From the NCBI RefSeq assembly GCF_035818615.1, contig NZ_JAYKZY010000002.1, positions 1,242,501 through 1,306,500 on the forward strand: a stretch of DNA of 64,000 nt, given 5' to 3'. Every line of letters begins with the position of its first letter. Within the stretch, counting starts at the first letter, position 1. This DNA comes from Sphingobium sp. CR2-8 (GTDB lineage Bacteria > Pseudomonadota > Alphaproteobacteria > Sphingomonadales > Sphingomonadaceae). This document shows positions 42,310 to 51,912 of this stretch, piece by piece. The notes beneath the pieces are model-generated. The model saw nothing but the letters and a program-made list of their open reading frames with translations, did no database searches and was not told where the DNA came from. A program made the position numbers and the translations under genes.

Positions 42310-45147
42310 TCAGAACTCCAGATTGAACCGGCCATAGTAAAAGCCGCCGCTGATGCCGTAGGGGGCATAGGCATTGTAGAGGCTGCCCACCGTGCGATTG
42401 ACCGGCTTCAGCTTGTCGGGATAGGTGTTGAGCAGATTGTTGGCGCCGACCGACAGCTTCACCCCCTGCGCCAGCTTATAGCCCAGTTCGAGATCGAGGA
42501 TCGTCTTGGGCGTCAGCTTTTCGTCCACGAAATCCAGCGTGCAACCCGCACTCCCCGCCGTACAGCCCACAAAATCGCTGGTGTGAAAGACGCGCGCGCC
42601 CGCCCGCTGAACCACCTTGCCATAACGGGTGGCGCGCAGGTTCAGGTTGAAATCATCCTTTTCCCACAGGACATTGGCGATGAACTTGTTACGCGGTGTG
42701 CCTTCGGACAGATCGCCGATCTTGGCGCGGCCGATCAGCGCTAGGCCCGACGCCGCGATCACGGCCGGGACCGGGTCGATATGGGTAAAGATCGTCTTGT
42801 TGAAATTGGCCGACAGGCTGAAGGTCGCCGTCCCCATATCGCCCAGTCCGGCGCGGTAGGTGCTGACGATGTCCAGCCCGCGCGTGCGCGTATCGGCGGC
42901 GTTGGAAAAGATGAGGCCGCCCGCCACGCCCCGGATACCCGCCGTCGCCAGCGCGTTCATGACCACCGCGCCGCTCAGTGTCTCGCTCAGCAGGATGCGG
43001 TCCCTGACCTTGATCTGATAGGCGTCGATGGTGAGGTTCAGGTTGGGCGCGGGGGTGATGACGACGCCCGCCGACAGGTTGCGTGATTTTTCAGGCCGCA
43101 GCGATACCGCGCCCAGCGCGCGCGCGGCAATGCCATCGACCGGCAGCGCCTGCACCGGCAGCAACTGGTTCACCCCGTTGACCGGCACGTTGATGGTGGA
43201 GGATGACGCATAATGCTGCTGTTGCAGCGTCGGTGCGCGAAACCCCGTGCTGGCCGTGCCGCGAACGGCGAAGCCGCGCGTGGGTTCTATGCGGATCGAC
43301 GCCTTGCCGGTGTCGGTGGTGCCGAAATCGGAATAATCCTCATGTCGTCCGGCCAGACCGAACTCGACGCCCTCGATGATCTTCCCTTCCAGGTTGACAT
43401 AGGCGCTCCAGTTGTCGCGGCTCCAGCTACCCGAACCTGATGGCAGGAAACCGGTGACCCCCTGTGATCCGACACCGGTGCGGGTCTGCCCAGCCAGCCA
43501 AGCTCCCGGCGGCGAACGATAGCCGCCGTCGATATAGGATACCGGGTCGCCCGGCCCGATCAGGAATTTATTCTTCTTATACTCCCCGCCCACCGCCAGT
43601 GCGATCGGACCGGCCAGACCGATGTCGAATTCCTTGCTCAGGTCCAGATTGCTGGTCCATTCGTCGAACCGGATCTTGCCCAGGTAGAAATGCGTCGGGC
43701 TGGCGGTGCCCAATGACGGGTTGAGCGACGTGGTCTGCGCATATTTGACCTCGTTCTGCGCATAGCTGGTCGACAGGTCGGCGCGGATGCCGCTGCCTAT
43801 GTCGCCACGCAGGCCCGCCGCGACCTGGAAATCCTCGTCATAGACATGGATGCGCGGAATATAGCCTTCGGAATAGATTTCGTAGATGTTGTTGAGCGCC
43901 GCCGGGTTGCGATAGGTCAGCCAACCCGCCGCATGGCGCTTGGAATAGGTGCCGAAGCTGTAGAGTTCGAAACGGTCGCCCACCGGCAGCATCGCGTCAT
44001 AGCCGACATTGCCGCCGATGACCTGCGGCTGGCCATATTTGGCGCGGATGCGATTGGGGTTCGCGTTGCGCGGATCGCCGGTCGGATAGAAGGGGTTGGT
44101 CGTGATCGGGCTGCTCTTCGTGATCGTATTGTCCTGCAACACGCCATCGCCCGAAATATGGATATAGCCGCCATCGGCGCCGAGCGAAAAGCCCTTGTCG
44201 ACCTGCCAGCGCCCCTGCCAGCCGCCATTGTCGGCCGTGCTGCCCAGCGTCAGCGCCGCGCCGCCGGATGTGTCGTTCTTCAGGAGGATGTTGACCACGC
44301 CCGCGATCGCATCCGACCCATATTGCGCCGACGCGCCATCACGCAGCACTTCGATGCGCTGGATCGCGTTGCCGGGGATCAGGTCCAGGTCCGGCGGCGA
44401 CTGGCCGTTCTGGACGGAGCCATTGATGAACAGGGTCGCGGTATTGTGGCGGCGCTTGCCGTTTACCAGCACCAACAATTGATCGCCGCCCAGTCCGCGC
44501 AAGGAGAGGGTGCGTACCGCCCAGCTCGCGCCTGCGCCATTGTTCGACACGTTGATCGACGGCACCAGCGTACCGAGCAGGTCGCGCACCGACTGTTTGC
44601 CGCTCGCTTCCAGATCCTTTTCGCCCAGCACGTCGATCGGTGCCAGGCTTTCGGCGACGGTCCGGTTGGTGGTGCGGGTGCCGGTCACGATGATCGGCGT
44701 CGCATCCTCGACCGGTTTTGGGGCAGGGGCCATCGTCATGGCCGAAGGTGCCGCACCCGGCACGTTGGCCTGCGCATATTGCAGGCCAAGCGGACTGCGC
44801 CGGGCGGCGCTGCGGCTGGACGGTGCGGCCAGGGCGATCACCCCGGCGCCGGCGGGCGTGGACGTCAAGTCTGTGCCCGCCAGCAGGCGCGCAAGGGCGT
44901 CCTGCGTGGATAGCCAGCCCTGGATGCGGCGACTGCGGATCGACGCGACCTCGTCATAAGGAAAAAGGATGCGGATGCCCGACTGGGCGGACAATTGACG
45001 CAGCGCGCTGCTCAGCGGCTGGACATGGATGTCGAAATTGTGCCGCTGGGTCAGTGTGGCGTCCGCCGGTGCGGCGGCAAGGAGATGGCTAGGCGACACG
45101 AGGCAGATGGCGAGGGCCATCCCCGCCATGGCATGGCGATTACGCAT
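42310..45147 (-). CDS. TonB-dependent receptor with N-terminal STN domain
   Basis: A 945-residue outer-membrane receptor. After the signal peptide, residues ~35-105 form a secretin/TonB N-terminal (STN) domain (FDIHVQPLSSALRQLSAQSG), usually a sign of transducer-type signalling to an anti-sigma factor. A TonB box-like IIVTGTR is followed by the plug (GKQSVRDLLGTLVPSINVSN) and a barrel ending in GGFYYGRFNLEF. No FecI/FecR pair adjoins it; the nearest sigma/anti-sigma genes are 8 kb away and belong to another unit. It is co-transcribed with the downstream amidohydrolase, pointing to a substrate other than simple iron chelates (inference). Confidence 0.92.
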   Translation of the reverse strand: MRNRHAMAGMALAICLVSPSHLLAAAPADATLTQRHNFDIHVQPLSSALRQLSAQSGIRILFPYDEVASIRSRRIQGWLSTQDALARLLAGTDLTSTPAGAGVIALAAPSSRSAARRSPLGLQYAQANVPGAAPSAMTMAPAPKPVEDATPIIVTGTRTTNRTVAESLAPIDVLGEKDLEASGKQSVRDLLGTLVPSINVSNNGAGASWAVRTLSLRGLGGDQLLVLVNGKRRHNTATLFINGSVQNGQSPPDLDLIPGNAIQRIEVLRDGASAQYGSDAIAGVVNILLKNDTSGGAALTLGSTADNGGWQGRWQVDKGFSLGADGGYIHISGDGVLQDNTITKSSPITTNPFYPTGDPRNANPNRIRAKYGQPQVIGGNVGYDAMLPVGDRFELYSFGTYSKRHAAGWLTYRNPAALNNIYEIYSEGYIPRIHVYDEDFQVAAGLRGDIGSGIRADLSTSYAQNEVKYAQTTSLNPSLGTASPTHFYLGKIRFDEWTSNLDLSKEFDIGLAGPIALAVGGEYKKNKFLIGPGDPVSYIDGGYRSPPGAWLAGQTRTGVGSQGVTGFLPSGSGSWSRDNWSAYVNLEGKIIEGVEFGLAGRHEDYSDFGTTDTGKASIRIEPTRGFAVRGTASTGFRAPTLQQQHYASSSTINVPVNGVNQLLPVQALPVDGIAARALGAVSLRPEKSRNLSAGVVITPAPNLNLTIDAYQIKVRDRILLSETLSGAVVMNALATAGIRGVAGGLIFSNAADTRTRGLDIVSTYRAGLGDMGTATFSLSANFNKTIFTHIDPVPAVIAASGLALIGRAKIGDLSEGTPRNKFIANVLWEKDDFNLNLRATRYGKVVQRAGARVFHTSDFVGCTAGSAGCTLDFVDEKLTPKTILDLELGYKLAQGVKLSVGANNLLNTYPDKLKPVNRTVGSLYNAYAPYGISGGFYYGRFNLEF

Positions 45148-45332
45148 TGTCTGTTCCCCTGCTGGACCGGCGTTCTAAGGCCGTTCTGCTGTCATCAACG
45201 AAGAAAGCATGGGATTCCCCTACCGTTCGTCAGGTGATCACGACATAAAATGTTTCTGATAGGGTTATGATAAACAGTCTGTTCGACGAACCTATTGCCT
45301 GAACCGCCAACTATATTGTCAGCGGACAGTAA

Positions 45333-46091
45333 TCAGGTGCCCGTCTGCAGCACCCAGCGTTCGGTGCCTTCCAGGCCGATAGCGGTCAGACGTCCCGAAA
45401 AATAGGCGCCGGTGTCTATGCCGATCCGGCCCGCCTGCTGGTCCACCTCGCGGCTGATGCTGTGGCCGTGGACGACCATCTTGGGATGGACGCCCCGGTG
45501 GCCCAGAAACTCCTGCCGTATCCAGCGCAAGTCGTTCGCGCTCTGCTCTTCTATGGGTATGCCGGGACGGATACCGGCATGGACGAACAGGTAATCGCCG
45601 ATCGCAACACTGTCGGGCATGCTGTCGAGAAAATCGACATGCGCGCGCGGCACGTTGGTTGCCATCCAGGCTGCGACCTCTTCGTCGCTCATCGTCCAGA
45701 ACAGCGCGGGGGGCAGGCCATAGCTTGCCAGCGTCGCCTCGCCCTCCATCCGGCGGAACAGGGGCAGGGCGCGCACGTCGCCGCGTGCGGCCAGGATGAA
45801 TGCTTCCTCATGATTGCCCTTGAGGCAAACGACATCCCCGCCCGACGCGCACAGGGCCATCACCCGCTCCACAACCGCGCGGGACTCCGCGCCCCGGTCG
45901 ACCAGGTCGCCCAACAGGATCAGGCTGATGGCCTTTCGCGGTCGATCCTTGTCGTCCTGCGCAATCATCGCCAGCAATGCGTCGAGCAGGTCGATGCGGC
46001 CATGCACGTCGCCGATCGCATAGACCCGGCGATCCGCGCCGACATCGGGGATCGGTGCCGCGTCCCGCGCTGCTCTGCGCCAGAATTTCAT
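45333..46091 (-). CDS. Metallophosphoesterase (serine/threonine protein phosphatase family)
   Basis: A 252-residue calcineurin-like phosphatase. The metal motifs are [28 protein letters not shown] and LKGNHEEAF, followed by [11 protein letters not shown] and VVHGHS, the order typical of PrpA/ApaH-like bacterial protein phosphatases. ATG 46091 is fixed by an ATGA overlap with the dcd stop, so it is translationally coupled. Its substrate may be a phosphoprotein or a dinucleotide; the sequence does not decide. Confidence 0.9.
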   Translation of the reverse strand: MKFWRRAARDAAPIPDVGADRRVYAIGDVHGRIDLLDALLAMIAQDDKDRPRKAISLILLGDLVDRGAESRAVVERVMALCASGGDVVCLKGNHEEAFILAARGDVRALPLFRRMEGEATLASYGLPPALFWTMSDEEVAAWMATNVPRAHVDFLDSMPDSVAIGDYLFVHAGIRPGIPIEEQSANDLRWIRQEFLGHRGVHPKMVVHGHSISREVDQQAGRIGIDTGAYFSGRLTAIGLEGTERWVLQTGT

Positions 46092-46678
46092 GAGGGCCAA
46101 AATCTCATGACGATGAATGTCGCATCAGAGGCGGGGAGAGTCACGCCCTGCTGCCCCATATATTTGCCTGCCCGGTCGGCATAGCTGACCTCGCATGGCT
46201 CGTTGCCCTGAAGGAACAGGAACTGGCACGCGCCTTCATTGGCGTAGATTTTGGCGGGCAGGGGCGTGGTGTTGGAAAATTCCAGTGTCACATGGCCCTC
46301 CCAGCCCGGCTCCAGCGGCGTTACGTTTACGATGATGCCGCAGCGCGCATAGGTGGATTTGCCAAGACAGATGACCAGCACGTCGCGCGGCACGCGGAAA
46401 TATTCGACCGTGCGGGCCAGGGCAAAGCTGTTGGGTGGGATGATGCAGCAGTCGGTCTTGCGATCGACGAAATTCTTGGGATCGAAATCCTTGGGGTCGA
46501 CGATCGTGCTGTCGACATTGGTGAAGATCTTGAACTCGTCCGCCACCCGCGCGTCATAGCCGTAGGAGGACAAGCCGTAGCTGATACAGCCTTCGCGCCG
46601 CTGGCTCTCCACGAACGGCTCGATCATGTTGGTTTTCAGCGCCTGTTCGCGGATCCATTTGTCGGAAAGAATGGCCAT
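46088..46678 (-). CDS. dcd: dCTP deaminase
   Basis: A 196-residue trimeric enzyme that converts dCTP to dUTP for dTMP synthesis. It begins [14 protein letters not shown]. The family motifs [13 protein letters not shown], the [28 protein letters not shown] stretch (in two overlapping halves) and the [11 protein letters not shown] segment are present. The open frame extends to 46849 but ATG 46678 is the family start. It lies 5 bases after cytidine deaminase and overlaps the phosphatase start, forming a pyrimidine-related operon. Confidence 0.96.
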   Translation of the reverse strand: MAILSDKWIREQALKTNMIEPFVESQRREGCISYGLSSYGYDARVADEFKIFTNVDSTIVDPKDFDPKNFVDRKTDCCIIPPNSFALARTVEYFRVPRDVLVICLGKSTYARCGIIVNVTPLEPGWEGHVTLEFSNTTPLPAKIYANEGACQFLFLQGNEPCEVSYADRAGKYMGQQGVTLPASDATFIVMRFWPS

Positions 46679-46683
46679 GGGTC

Positions 46684-47142
46684 TTAGCTCTTTTTTGCAG
46701 GGCCGATGCCCAGGTCCGCCGGACCGAAGGCATGGGGCAGGAGTTGGGCGACGGACAGGTTGAGGATACGGTCTCCGCTGGGCGTGGCGCAATAGATGGC
46801 CAGCGTGCGACCCGCCATCTGCTCGGCCTCGTTCATGATCTGGCGACAACGACCGCAGGGCGTGACGAGCGCTTCTTGCGCATCATCCATCGCGCCGCCG
46901 ACCACGGCGATTTCCGTTACGTCAGCGAAACGACCTTGCACGTTGACGCTCGCCAGTGCCACCGTTTCGGCGCAGAGCGACAGGCCGTAGCTGGCATTTT
47001 CGAAGTTGCAGCCGGTCACGATGCTGCCGTCGGTCAACCGCACCGCCGCGCCCACCGCAAAGCGGCTATAGGGCGCATGGGCGTGGGCCATCGCCGCTCG
47101 CGCAGCGTCGATCAACTGTCCAACTCGCTGTCTATCTTGCAT
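46684..47142 (-). CDS. cdd: Cytidine deaminase
   Basis: A 152-residue homotetramer-type cytidine deaminase for pyrimidine salvage. The zinc site is seen as [15 protein letters not shown] (Cys and catalytic Glu) and [11 protein letters not shown] (Cys-x2-Cys). [12 protein letters not shown] near residue 25 is the substrate-binding segment. ATG 47142 overlaps the last base of the GH25 stop (TGATG), which sets the start and shows coupling. It is followed closely by dcd, so salvage and dUTP supply are expressed together. Confidence 0.95.
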   Translation of the reverse strand: MQDRQRVGQLIDAARAAMAHAHAPYSRFAVGAAVRLTDGSIVTGCNFENASYGLSLCAETVALASVNVQGRFADVTEIAVVGGAMDDAQEALVTPCGRCRQIMNEAEQMAGRTLAIYCATPSGDRILNLSVAQLLPHAFGPADLGIGPAKKS

Positions 47143-47824
47143 CAGGGCGCCACCACATTCCATCGTACCGGACCATCGACGCCGTCGATATGCCGCATAT
47201 CGGTGGCTGTCCACATCACCCATGGCCGGGTGGCGTAATCGGGCGGGAAAAAATTGCCGTCCAGCCACAAGGTGCGATTGATTCCCGACCCGATGTCATA
47301 GGCCTTGTCGAAATCCTCGGTCACGTTGATCAGCACCGTCTTGCCCGCATGCCCCTCCACCAGATTGACCAGCGTGTTGAGTTCGGACAGCAACTGGTCA
47401 CGGTTCGGACGCGCCGTGCAGGCGGGGAGAAGGCCAGGCGGATGACCGGCGGCAGCGCGGCATTGTCGCGCGGCACCGTGGTCATGTAGCGAGTGGCCTG
47501 ATCGATGGCGAGGCGGCAGGGCGTAAATTCCAGCAACGCGCCATAACGCAGGCCCGCCGTCCGCGCGCCCCGCCAGTTGGCGGCGAACGCCGGATCGCGC
47601 CGGTTTGCGGCGTCCGCTGCGCGAATATAGGCCAGGTCCACGCCCTGCGCCGCCAGCGTGCCCCAGTCGACCGGACCGTTGTCGGCACTGATGGTCACGC
47701 CCTGCACCGGATATTGGTCGCGGCTCGGCGCCCATCCGCGCGCGTAGATCCACAGCGCCAATGCCAGTGCTGCGACCACAGCCAGTCCCGCCCCGACGCG
47801 GACCAGCAGGCCCCCCAAAGTCAC
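47142..47824 (-). pseudogene. Glycoside hydrolase family 25 lysozyme-like protein, frameshifted in this sequence
   Basis: The first frame has an N-terminal transmembrane anchor (about residues 7-28) and then the GH25 start VQGVTISADNGPVDWGTLAA with GVDLAYIRA. It fails at a C-run (plus-strand GGGG, 47424-47427). The second frame picks up as ACTARPNRDQLLSELNTLVN and runs to the end with VMWTATDMRHIDGV. One extra C joins them into a protein of about 227 residues. It would cut peptidoglycan at the periplasmic face. The start (GTG 47824 or TTG 47818) is uncertain. It follows UPF0262 by 13 bases and is coupled to cdd by TGATG. Confidence 0.78.
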
Positions 47825-47837
47825 TACCCTGATCGTC

Positions 47838-48320
47838 CTACCCCTTGATATGCAGTACGCAGATCAGCGTGAACAGCCGTCGTGCCGTGTCGAAATCGAC
47901 ATCGATCTTGCCTTCCAGCCGTTCCTTCAACATCTCCGCCGCGTCATTGTGAATGGCGCGGCGGGCCATGTCGACCGTTTCGATCTGCTGCGGCGACGCG
48001 TTGCTGATCGCCTGATAATAGCTGTCGCAAATGGCGAAATATTCGCGGATCGGCCGACGAAACCGGCCCAGACCCAGGATGATGGCCTCCAGCGGGGCAT
48101 CATCCTCCCGGTTGAGTTCGATCACCAGCCGTCCGTCCTCGACCCGCAGCACGACCTTATAGGGACCGGCATAGCCGTCGGCATGAACGCGCTGCGGCGC
48201 GAAATGATTATCCTCCAGCAGGTCGAAGATGGCGATGCGCCGTTCCTGCTCCACATCGGCATTGCGCCACAGGATCGTGCGCTGGTCCAGCTGGATGTCT
48301 ATGATGCGCGGATCGGCCAT
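47838..48320 (-). CDS. UPF0262 family protein
   Basis: A 160-residue protein of the alphaproteobacterial UPF0262 family, beginning MADPRIIDIQLDQRTILWRN and containing EQERRIAIFDLLEDNHFAP and GRFRRPIREYFAICDSYYQA. The open frame extends to 48728 but the ATG at 48320 is the family start and clears the dnaB region. The function is unknown. It is divergent from dnaB, sharing a 114-base intergenic region with a DnaA box, and is followed 13 bases later by the GH25 gene. Confidence 0.9.
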   Translation of the reverse strand: MADPRIIDIQLDQRTILWRNADVEQERRIAIFDLLEDNHFAPQRVHADGYAGPYKVVLRVEDGRLVIELNREDDAPLEAIILGLGRFRRPIREYFAICDSYYQAISNASPQQIETVDMARRAIHNDAAEMLKERLEGKIDVDFDTARRLFTLICVLHIKG

Positions 48321-48370
48321 GATGAAGGCGATAGTCAGTGCGGCGGCGCGCGGCGAAAAGCAAGCGGGAC

Positions 48371-48379
48371 TTATCCACA
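48371..48379 (+). promoter_or_regulatory. DnaA box between UPF0262 and dnaB
   Basis: The 9-mer TTATCCACA matches the DnaA consensus TTATNCACA exactly and lies 56 bases upstream of the dnaB ATG, within the divergent promoter region. DnaA acts as a transcription factor in alphaproteobacteria. A single box does not suggest an origin. Confidence 0.6.
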
Positions 48380-48434
48380 GATGGTTTCCATTCTGGCCCT
48401 TGCATGGCGCGCGCGAGCGGAGGAAAGAGAGGCC

Positions 48435-49919
48435 ATGGTCGAACTGCTGAAAATCACCCCCGCCGAACCCGGCGGAACCGAATTGCCGCGCAATGTCGAG
48501 GCGGAGGCCGCGCTGCTGGGCGCGATCATGATCGACAATCGCATTGCAGAGGATGTGCAGCTCAAGCTGAAGGCCGAACATTATTTCGAGCCGCTGCACG
48601 GCCGCATTTACGACGCGATCATGCGCCTGCTGGACAAGGATATGGTCGCCAACCCCGTGACCTTGAAGCCGATGCTGGAACAGGACCCGGCGCTCAAGGA
48701 ACTGGGCGGGGCGGCCTATCTGGCGCAACTGACCGGCAACGGCGCGGCGCTGATCGGCGCGCGCGACTTCGCGACGCAGATATACGACCTCGCATTGCTG
48801 CGCCAGCTTGTCAGCGTCGGCCGCGAACTGGTTGAAAATGCGCTGGATACCAGCGAGGACGTCAACCCCCGCGAGCAGATAGAGGCGGCCGAAGTCGCGC
48901 TCTACAAAGTATCAGAGGGCGAAGGCGAGGGCGGCTCGGTCAAAAGCTTCCTGATGGCGTCCACTGCGGCGGTGCAGGTGGCAGAACGCGCGCTCAACAG
49001 CGGCGGCCATGTGTCGGGGATCACGACCGGCATCAACAGCCTGAACGCCAAGATCGGCGGCCTGCACAATTCGGACTTGATGATCCTGGCCGGGCGCCCT
49101 GGCATGGGCAAGACGTCGCTGGCGACCAACATCGCCTATAATGCCGCGTCGCGCTGGCTGCGGGACAATGCCGACGGCATCCCGGCGGAAAAGAATATGG
49201 GCGCGAAGACCGCCTTCTTCTCCTTGGAAATGTCGGCCGACCAGCTGGCGACCCGCGTCCTGGCCGAACAGTCGGGCATCAGCGGCGAAGCGCTGCGCAT
49301 GGGCAAGATCAGCCGCGCAGACTTCCAGAACCTCTCGCGCGCCGCGCGCGAATTACAGGAACTGCCCCTGTTCATCGACGATACGCCCGGCCTGACCATC
49401 GCCGCGCTCCGCACCCGCGCGCGCCGGTTGAAGCGGCGGCACGATATCGGTTTCATCGTGGTCGACTATCTCCAACTGCTTCAGGGAACCGGGCGGGGCA
49501 ACGAGAACCGCGTCAACGAAATTTCGGAAATTTCGCGCGGCCTTAAGACCTTGGCGAAGGAACTGCATGTGCCGGTGCTGGCGCTGTCGCAGCTCAGCCG
49601 TGCGGTGGAACAGCGTGAAGACAAGCGGCCCCAACTGTCCGACCTTCGCGAATCCGGCTCCATCGAGCAGGACGCGGACATGGTCTGGTTCGTGTTCCGC
49701 GAGGATTATTACGAAGCTGCCAAGGAGCCGAAACCCGACGACGAGGCCGCCTATGCCACGTGGAAAGAAAATATGGAGCGCATCTACGGCAAGGCGGAAG
49801 TTATCATCGCAAAGCAGCGCCACGGCTCCACCGGCCGTATCCGCATGAAGTTCGACGCGAAGATCACCCGTTTCTCCGACCTCGCCGACGATGGCTATGA
49901 GGATTTGAGCTACGAATAG
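48435..49919 (+). CDS. dnaB: Replicative DNA helicase DnaB
   Basis: A 494-residue hexameric helicase that unwinds DNA at the replication fork. The N-terminal primase-interacting domain begins PRNVEAEAALLGAIMIDNRI. The C-terminal RecA-like domain (about 185-494) has Walker A AGRPGMGKTSLATNIA, Walker B IGFIVVDYLQLLQG, and ALSQLSRAVEQREDKRP. Length is standard and no intein is present. ATG 48435 is used; the open frame from 47850 overlaps UPF0262 in antisense. It is alone on its strand, with a long stem after the stop. Confidence 0.97.
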   Translation: MVELLKITPAEPGGTELPRNVEAEAALLGAIMIDNRIAEDVQLKLKAEHYFEPLHGRIYDAIMRLLDKDMVANPVTLKPMLEQDPALKELGGAAYLAQLTGNGAALIGARDFATQIYDLALLRQLVSVGRELVENALDTSEDVNPREQIEAAEVALYKVSEGEGEGGSVKSFLMASTAAVQVAERALNSGGHVSGITTGINSLNAKIGGLHNSDLMILAGRPGMGKTSLATNIAYNAASRWLRDNADGIPAEKNMGAKTAFFSLEMSADQLATRVLAEQSGISGEALRMGKISRADFQNLSRAARELQELPLFIDDTPGLTIAALRTRARRLKRRHDIGFIVVDYLQLLQGTGRGNENRVNEISEISRGLKTLAKELHVPVLALSQLSRAVEQREDKRPQLSDLRESGSIEQDADMVWFVFREDYYEAAKEPKPDDEAAYATWKENMERIYGKAEVIIAKQRHGSTGRIRMKFDAKITRFSDLADDGYEDLSYE

Positions 49920-49949
49920 ACCGGCGCGTCGCTGGGTGAACCGCAGCGT

Positions 49950-50001
49950 GGCAAGGGCCAAGGTAGAGCTTCGATAGAGAAACCGAACCCTGGCCCTTGC
50001 C
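49950..50001. terminator. 11-bp inverted repeat between dnaB and the DUF885 gene
   Basis: GGCAAGGGCCA (49950-49960) and TGGCCCTTGCC (49991-50001) are exact reverse complements with a 30-base loop, between convergent genes. It probably ends both transcripts, although no U-tract is present. Confidence 0.55.
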
Positions 50002-50011
50002 GGGCACGCGA

Positions 50012-51820
50012 CTAACCCTTGGCCGCCTTCGCCCGCGCCGCGACGCGCGTCTCCAGCATCGACAGCGGCATCGCGCCTTCCTCAAGAATGGCGTGGAACT
50101 GCTTGATATCGAACTGCTTGCCCAGCGTGGCCTGCGCGGCCTGACGCGCCTTGGTCCACACGCCATGACCGACCTTGTAACTGGTCGCCTGGCCCGGCTG
50201 GGTGCAATAACGCTCGACCTCGCGCTGGCAGCGGGGGCGGGCGAAGCCGGTCTTTTCGACCATGTAATCGGTCGCCTGCTTGGCGCTCCATTGTTTCGCA
50301 TGGATGCCGGTGTCGACCACCAGCCGGGCGGCGCGGAACAGGAAGGACTGGAGATAGCCAGCCCGGTCGAGCGGCGTCTCATAGCCGCCCAGTTCGTCCG
50401 CCAACTGCTCGGCATAGAGCGCCCAGCCTTCGCTATAGGCGCTCATGAAGGCGGTCTTGCGCAGCATCGGGATGTCGCCAGCCGTTTGCGCTGTCGATAT
50501 CTGAAGGTGATGGCCCGGCACGCCTTCATGATAGGTCAGCGCAGGCAGGCCATATTTCGGCCAGTCGCCCACATCCTTGAGGTTAATGAAGTAGATGGCC
50601 GGCCGCGATCCATCCAGTGCGGCGCGGTTATAATAGCCGTTCGACGCGCCATCCTGTATTTCGACAGGCACCGCGCGGATTTCCAGCGCGGTATCGGGAA
50701 TGGTCGCGAAGGCTTCGGGGAGCTTGGCTTTCATCGCATCGACATCGCGGTTGAGCTGCGCCAGCAACGCCGCACGTCCGTCCGGGCTGTCGGCATAAAG
50801 CTGGGACGGTTCGACGTTCAGCGCCGCCAGCCGCTCGCCGATCGTACCTTTGCTGTAGCCCGCCCCCTTCAGGATCGTATCGAGCTGCGCGCTGATGTCG
50901 GCGACCTGTTCCAGCCCCATGGCGTGAATTTGGTCGGCGGACAGATCGGTCGTCGTCGCGCTCTTGAGCGCCGCTGCGTAGATTTCGTCACCCCGAGGGG
51001 TGCGCCACACGCCGTCGCCCGCCGCGGACTTGCCCTTCAGCGCCTCGATCGCGGCGATCTGCTCATCCAGCGCGGGATAGATGGATTTCTCCACGACGGC
51101 AGCGGCCTGCGACTGCCAGTCGCCCGCTATGCCCTTGGCGGCGGCGCGCTTGACCAGCGACTGCACCATCGAACTGTTAGCAGCAGCCTGGCCGCGCAGC
51201 TTCTTCATCTGCCCCAACGTCAGGTCGAGCGACCAGCCGGGGGCCAGATAGCCGCGCGCCGCCTCGTCCCGCTGTAGCGCGGTGTCGGTGCGCAGGTTGC
51301 GGGCGAACGCCTCCAGTCGCGCGACATAGGCGTCGCAATCGCCCGCGACGTTGATGGTGTGAGCGGTGTTGAGGAAATCGGGGGTCGAAAAATAGCTGCC
51401 GCCCTGCTGGAAGATCCGATAGGGGCGCACCGCGCTGTTCAGGCCGAATTTCGCCGGGGCGACCGTCTGCTGGTCCAGCGCGTAAAGGATGACGTCCAGG
51501 TTCAATCGCTGCGCGTCGGACAGTTTGGCCGATTTGTAGCCATCCAGTTCCCTGATCGCAGCCTGCGTCGCCGCCAGCTTTTTGAGCATCGCTGATTTGC
51601 TGTTGTCGTCCAACTGGCTCTTGGCTTCGGCGCGTGCGCCCTTGTCGAGACCAAGACTGGTCACGAAGCTGGGCGACATGTCCAGTTGCCGTTCGAAAAT
51701 TGCGGCGAAAGCGGCCGACAGGCGGGCGTCGTCCGCATCGGCACCCTGTGCCAGCGCGCGCGGTGCGGCGACGCTAACAGCGGCTGCGCCACTGGTAGCA
51801 AGAAATTGACGGCGATCCAT
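50012..51820 (-). CDS. DUF885 family exported protein (putative metallopeptidase)
   Basis: A 602-residue protein with a clear twin-arginine signal (MDRRQFLATSGAAAVSVAAP, then ALAQ), so it is exported folded. The DUF885 core ends with a zinc-peptidase-like motif, LTYHEGVPGHHLQIS, near residue 440, followed by MSAYSEGWALYAEQLADELG with a further acidic ligand. DUF885 proteins behave as HExxH-like metallopeptidases, but the substrate is unknown. The gene appears monocistronic. Confidence 0.88.
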   Translation of the reverse strand: MDRRQFLATSGAAAVSVAAPRALAQGADADDARLSAAFAAIFERQLDMSPSFVTSLGLDKGARAEAKSQLDDNSKSAMLKKLAATQAAIRELDGYKSAKLSDAQRLNLDVILYALDQQTVAPAKFGLNSAVRPYRIFQQGGSYFSTPDFLNTAHTINVAGDCDAYVARLEAFARNLRTDTALQRDEAARGYLAPGWSLDLTLGQMKKLRGQAAANSSMVQSLVKRAAAKGIAGDWQSQAAAVVEKSIYPALDEQIAAIEALKGKSAAGDGVWRTPRGDEIYAAALKSATTTDLSADQIHAMGLEQVADISAQLDTILKGAGYSKGTIGERLAALNVEPSQLYADSPDGRAALLAQLNRDVDAMKAKLPEAFATIPDTALEIRAVPVEIQDGASNGYYNRAALDGSRPAIYFINLKDVGDWPKYGLPALTYHEGVPGHHLQISTAQTAGDIPMLRKTAFMSAYSEGWALYAEQLADELGGYETPLDRAGYLQSFLFRAARLVVDTGIHAKQWSAKQATDYMVEKTGFARPRCQREVERYCTQPGQATSYKVGHGVWTKARQAAQATLGKQFDIKQFHAILEEGAMPLSMLETRVAARAKAAKG

Positions 51821-51912
51821 GGACGACTCCCTTATGTCAGATAAGGAAGTTTATCGCGTCCTAAGACGCGTCCGTCCACCCGCTTGTAACTTTGTTACTA
51901 AGTCGTGATCTT

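Noticed and set aside
45281..45291. 11-base palindrome GTTCG-A-CGAAC before the TonB receptor gene
   Set aside because: It is short, the alphaproteobacterial LexA spacing does not fit, and no partner site was found.
48371..48379. Replication origin at the DnaA box
   Set aside because: Only one box was seen, without an AT-rich unwinding region or neighbouring origin genes.
47850..48434. N-terminal extension of DnaB by 195 codons
   Set aside because: It runs antisense through UPF0262 and lacks similarity to DnaB; ATG 48435 gives the normal length.
51855..51870. 6-bp hairpin downstream of cysH
   Set aside because: The stem is too short and lacks a U-tract, so a terminator call is not supported.
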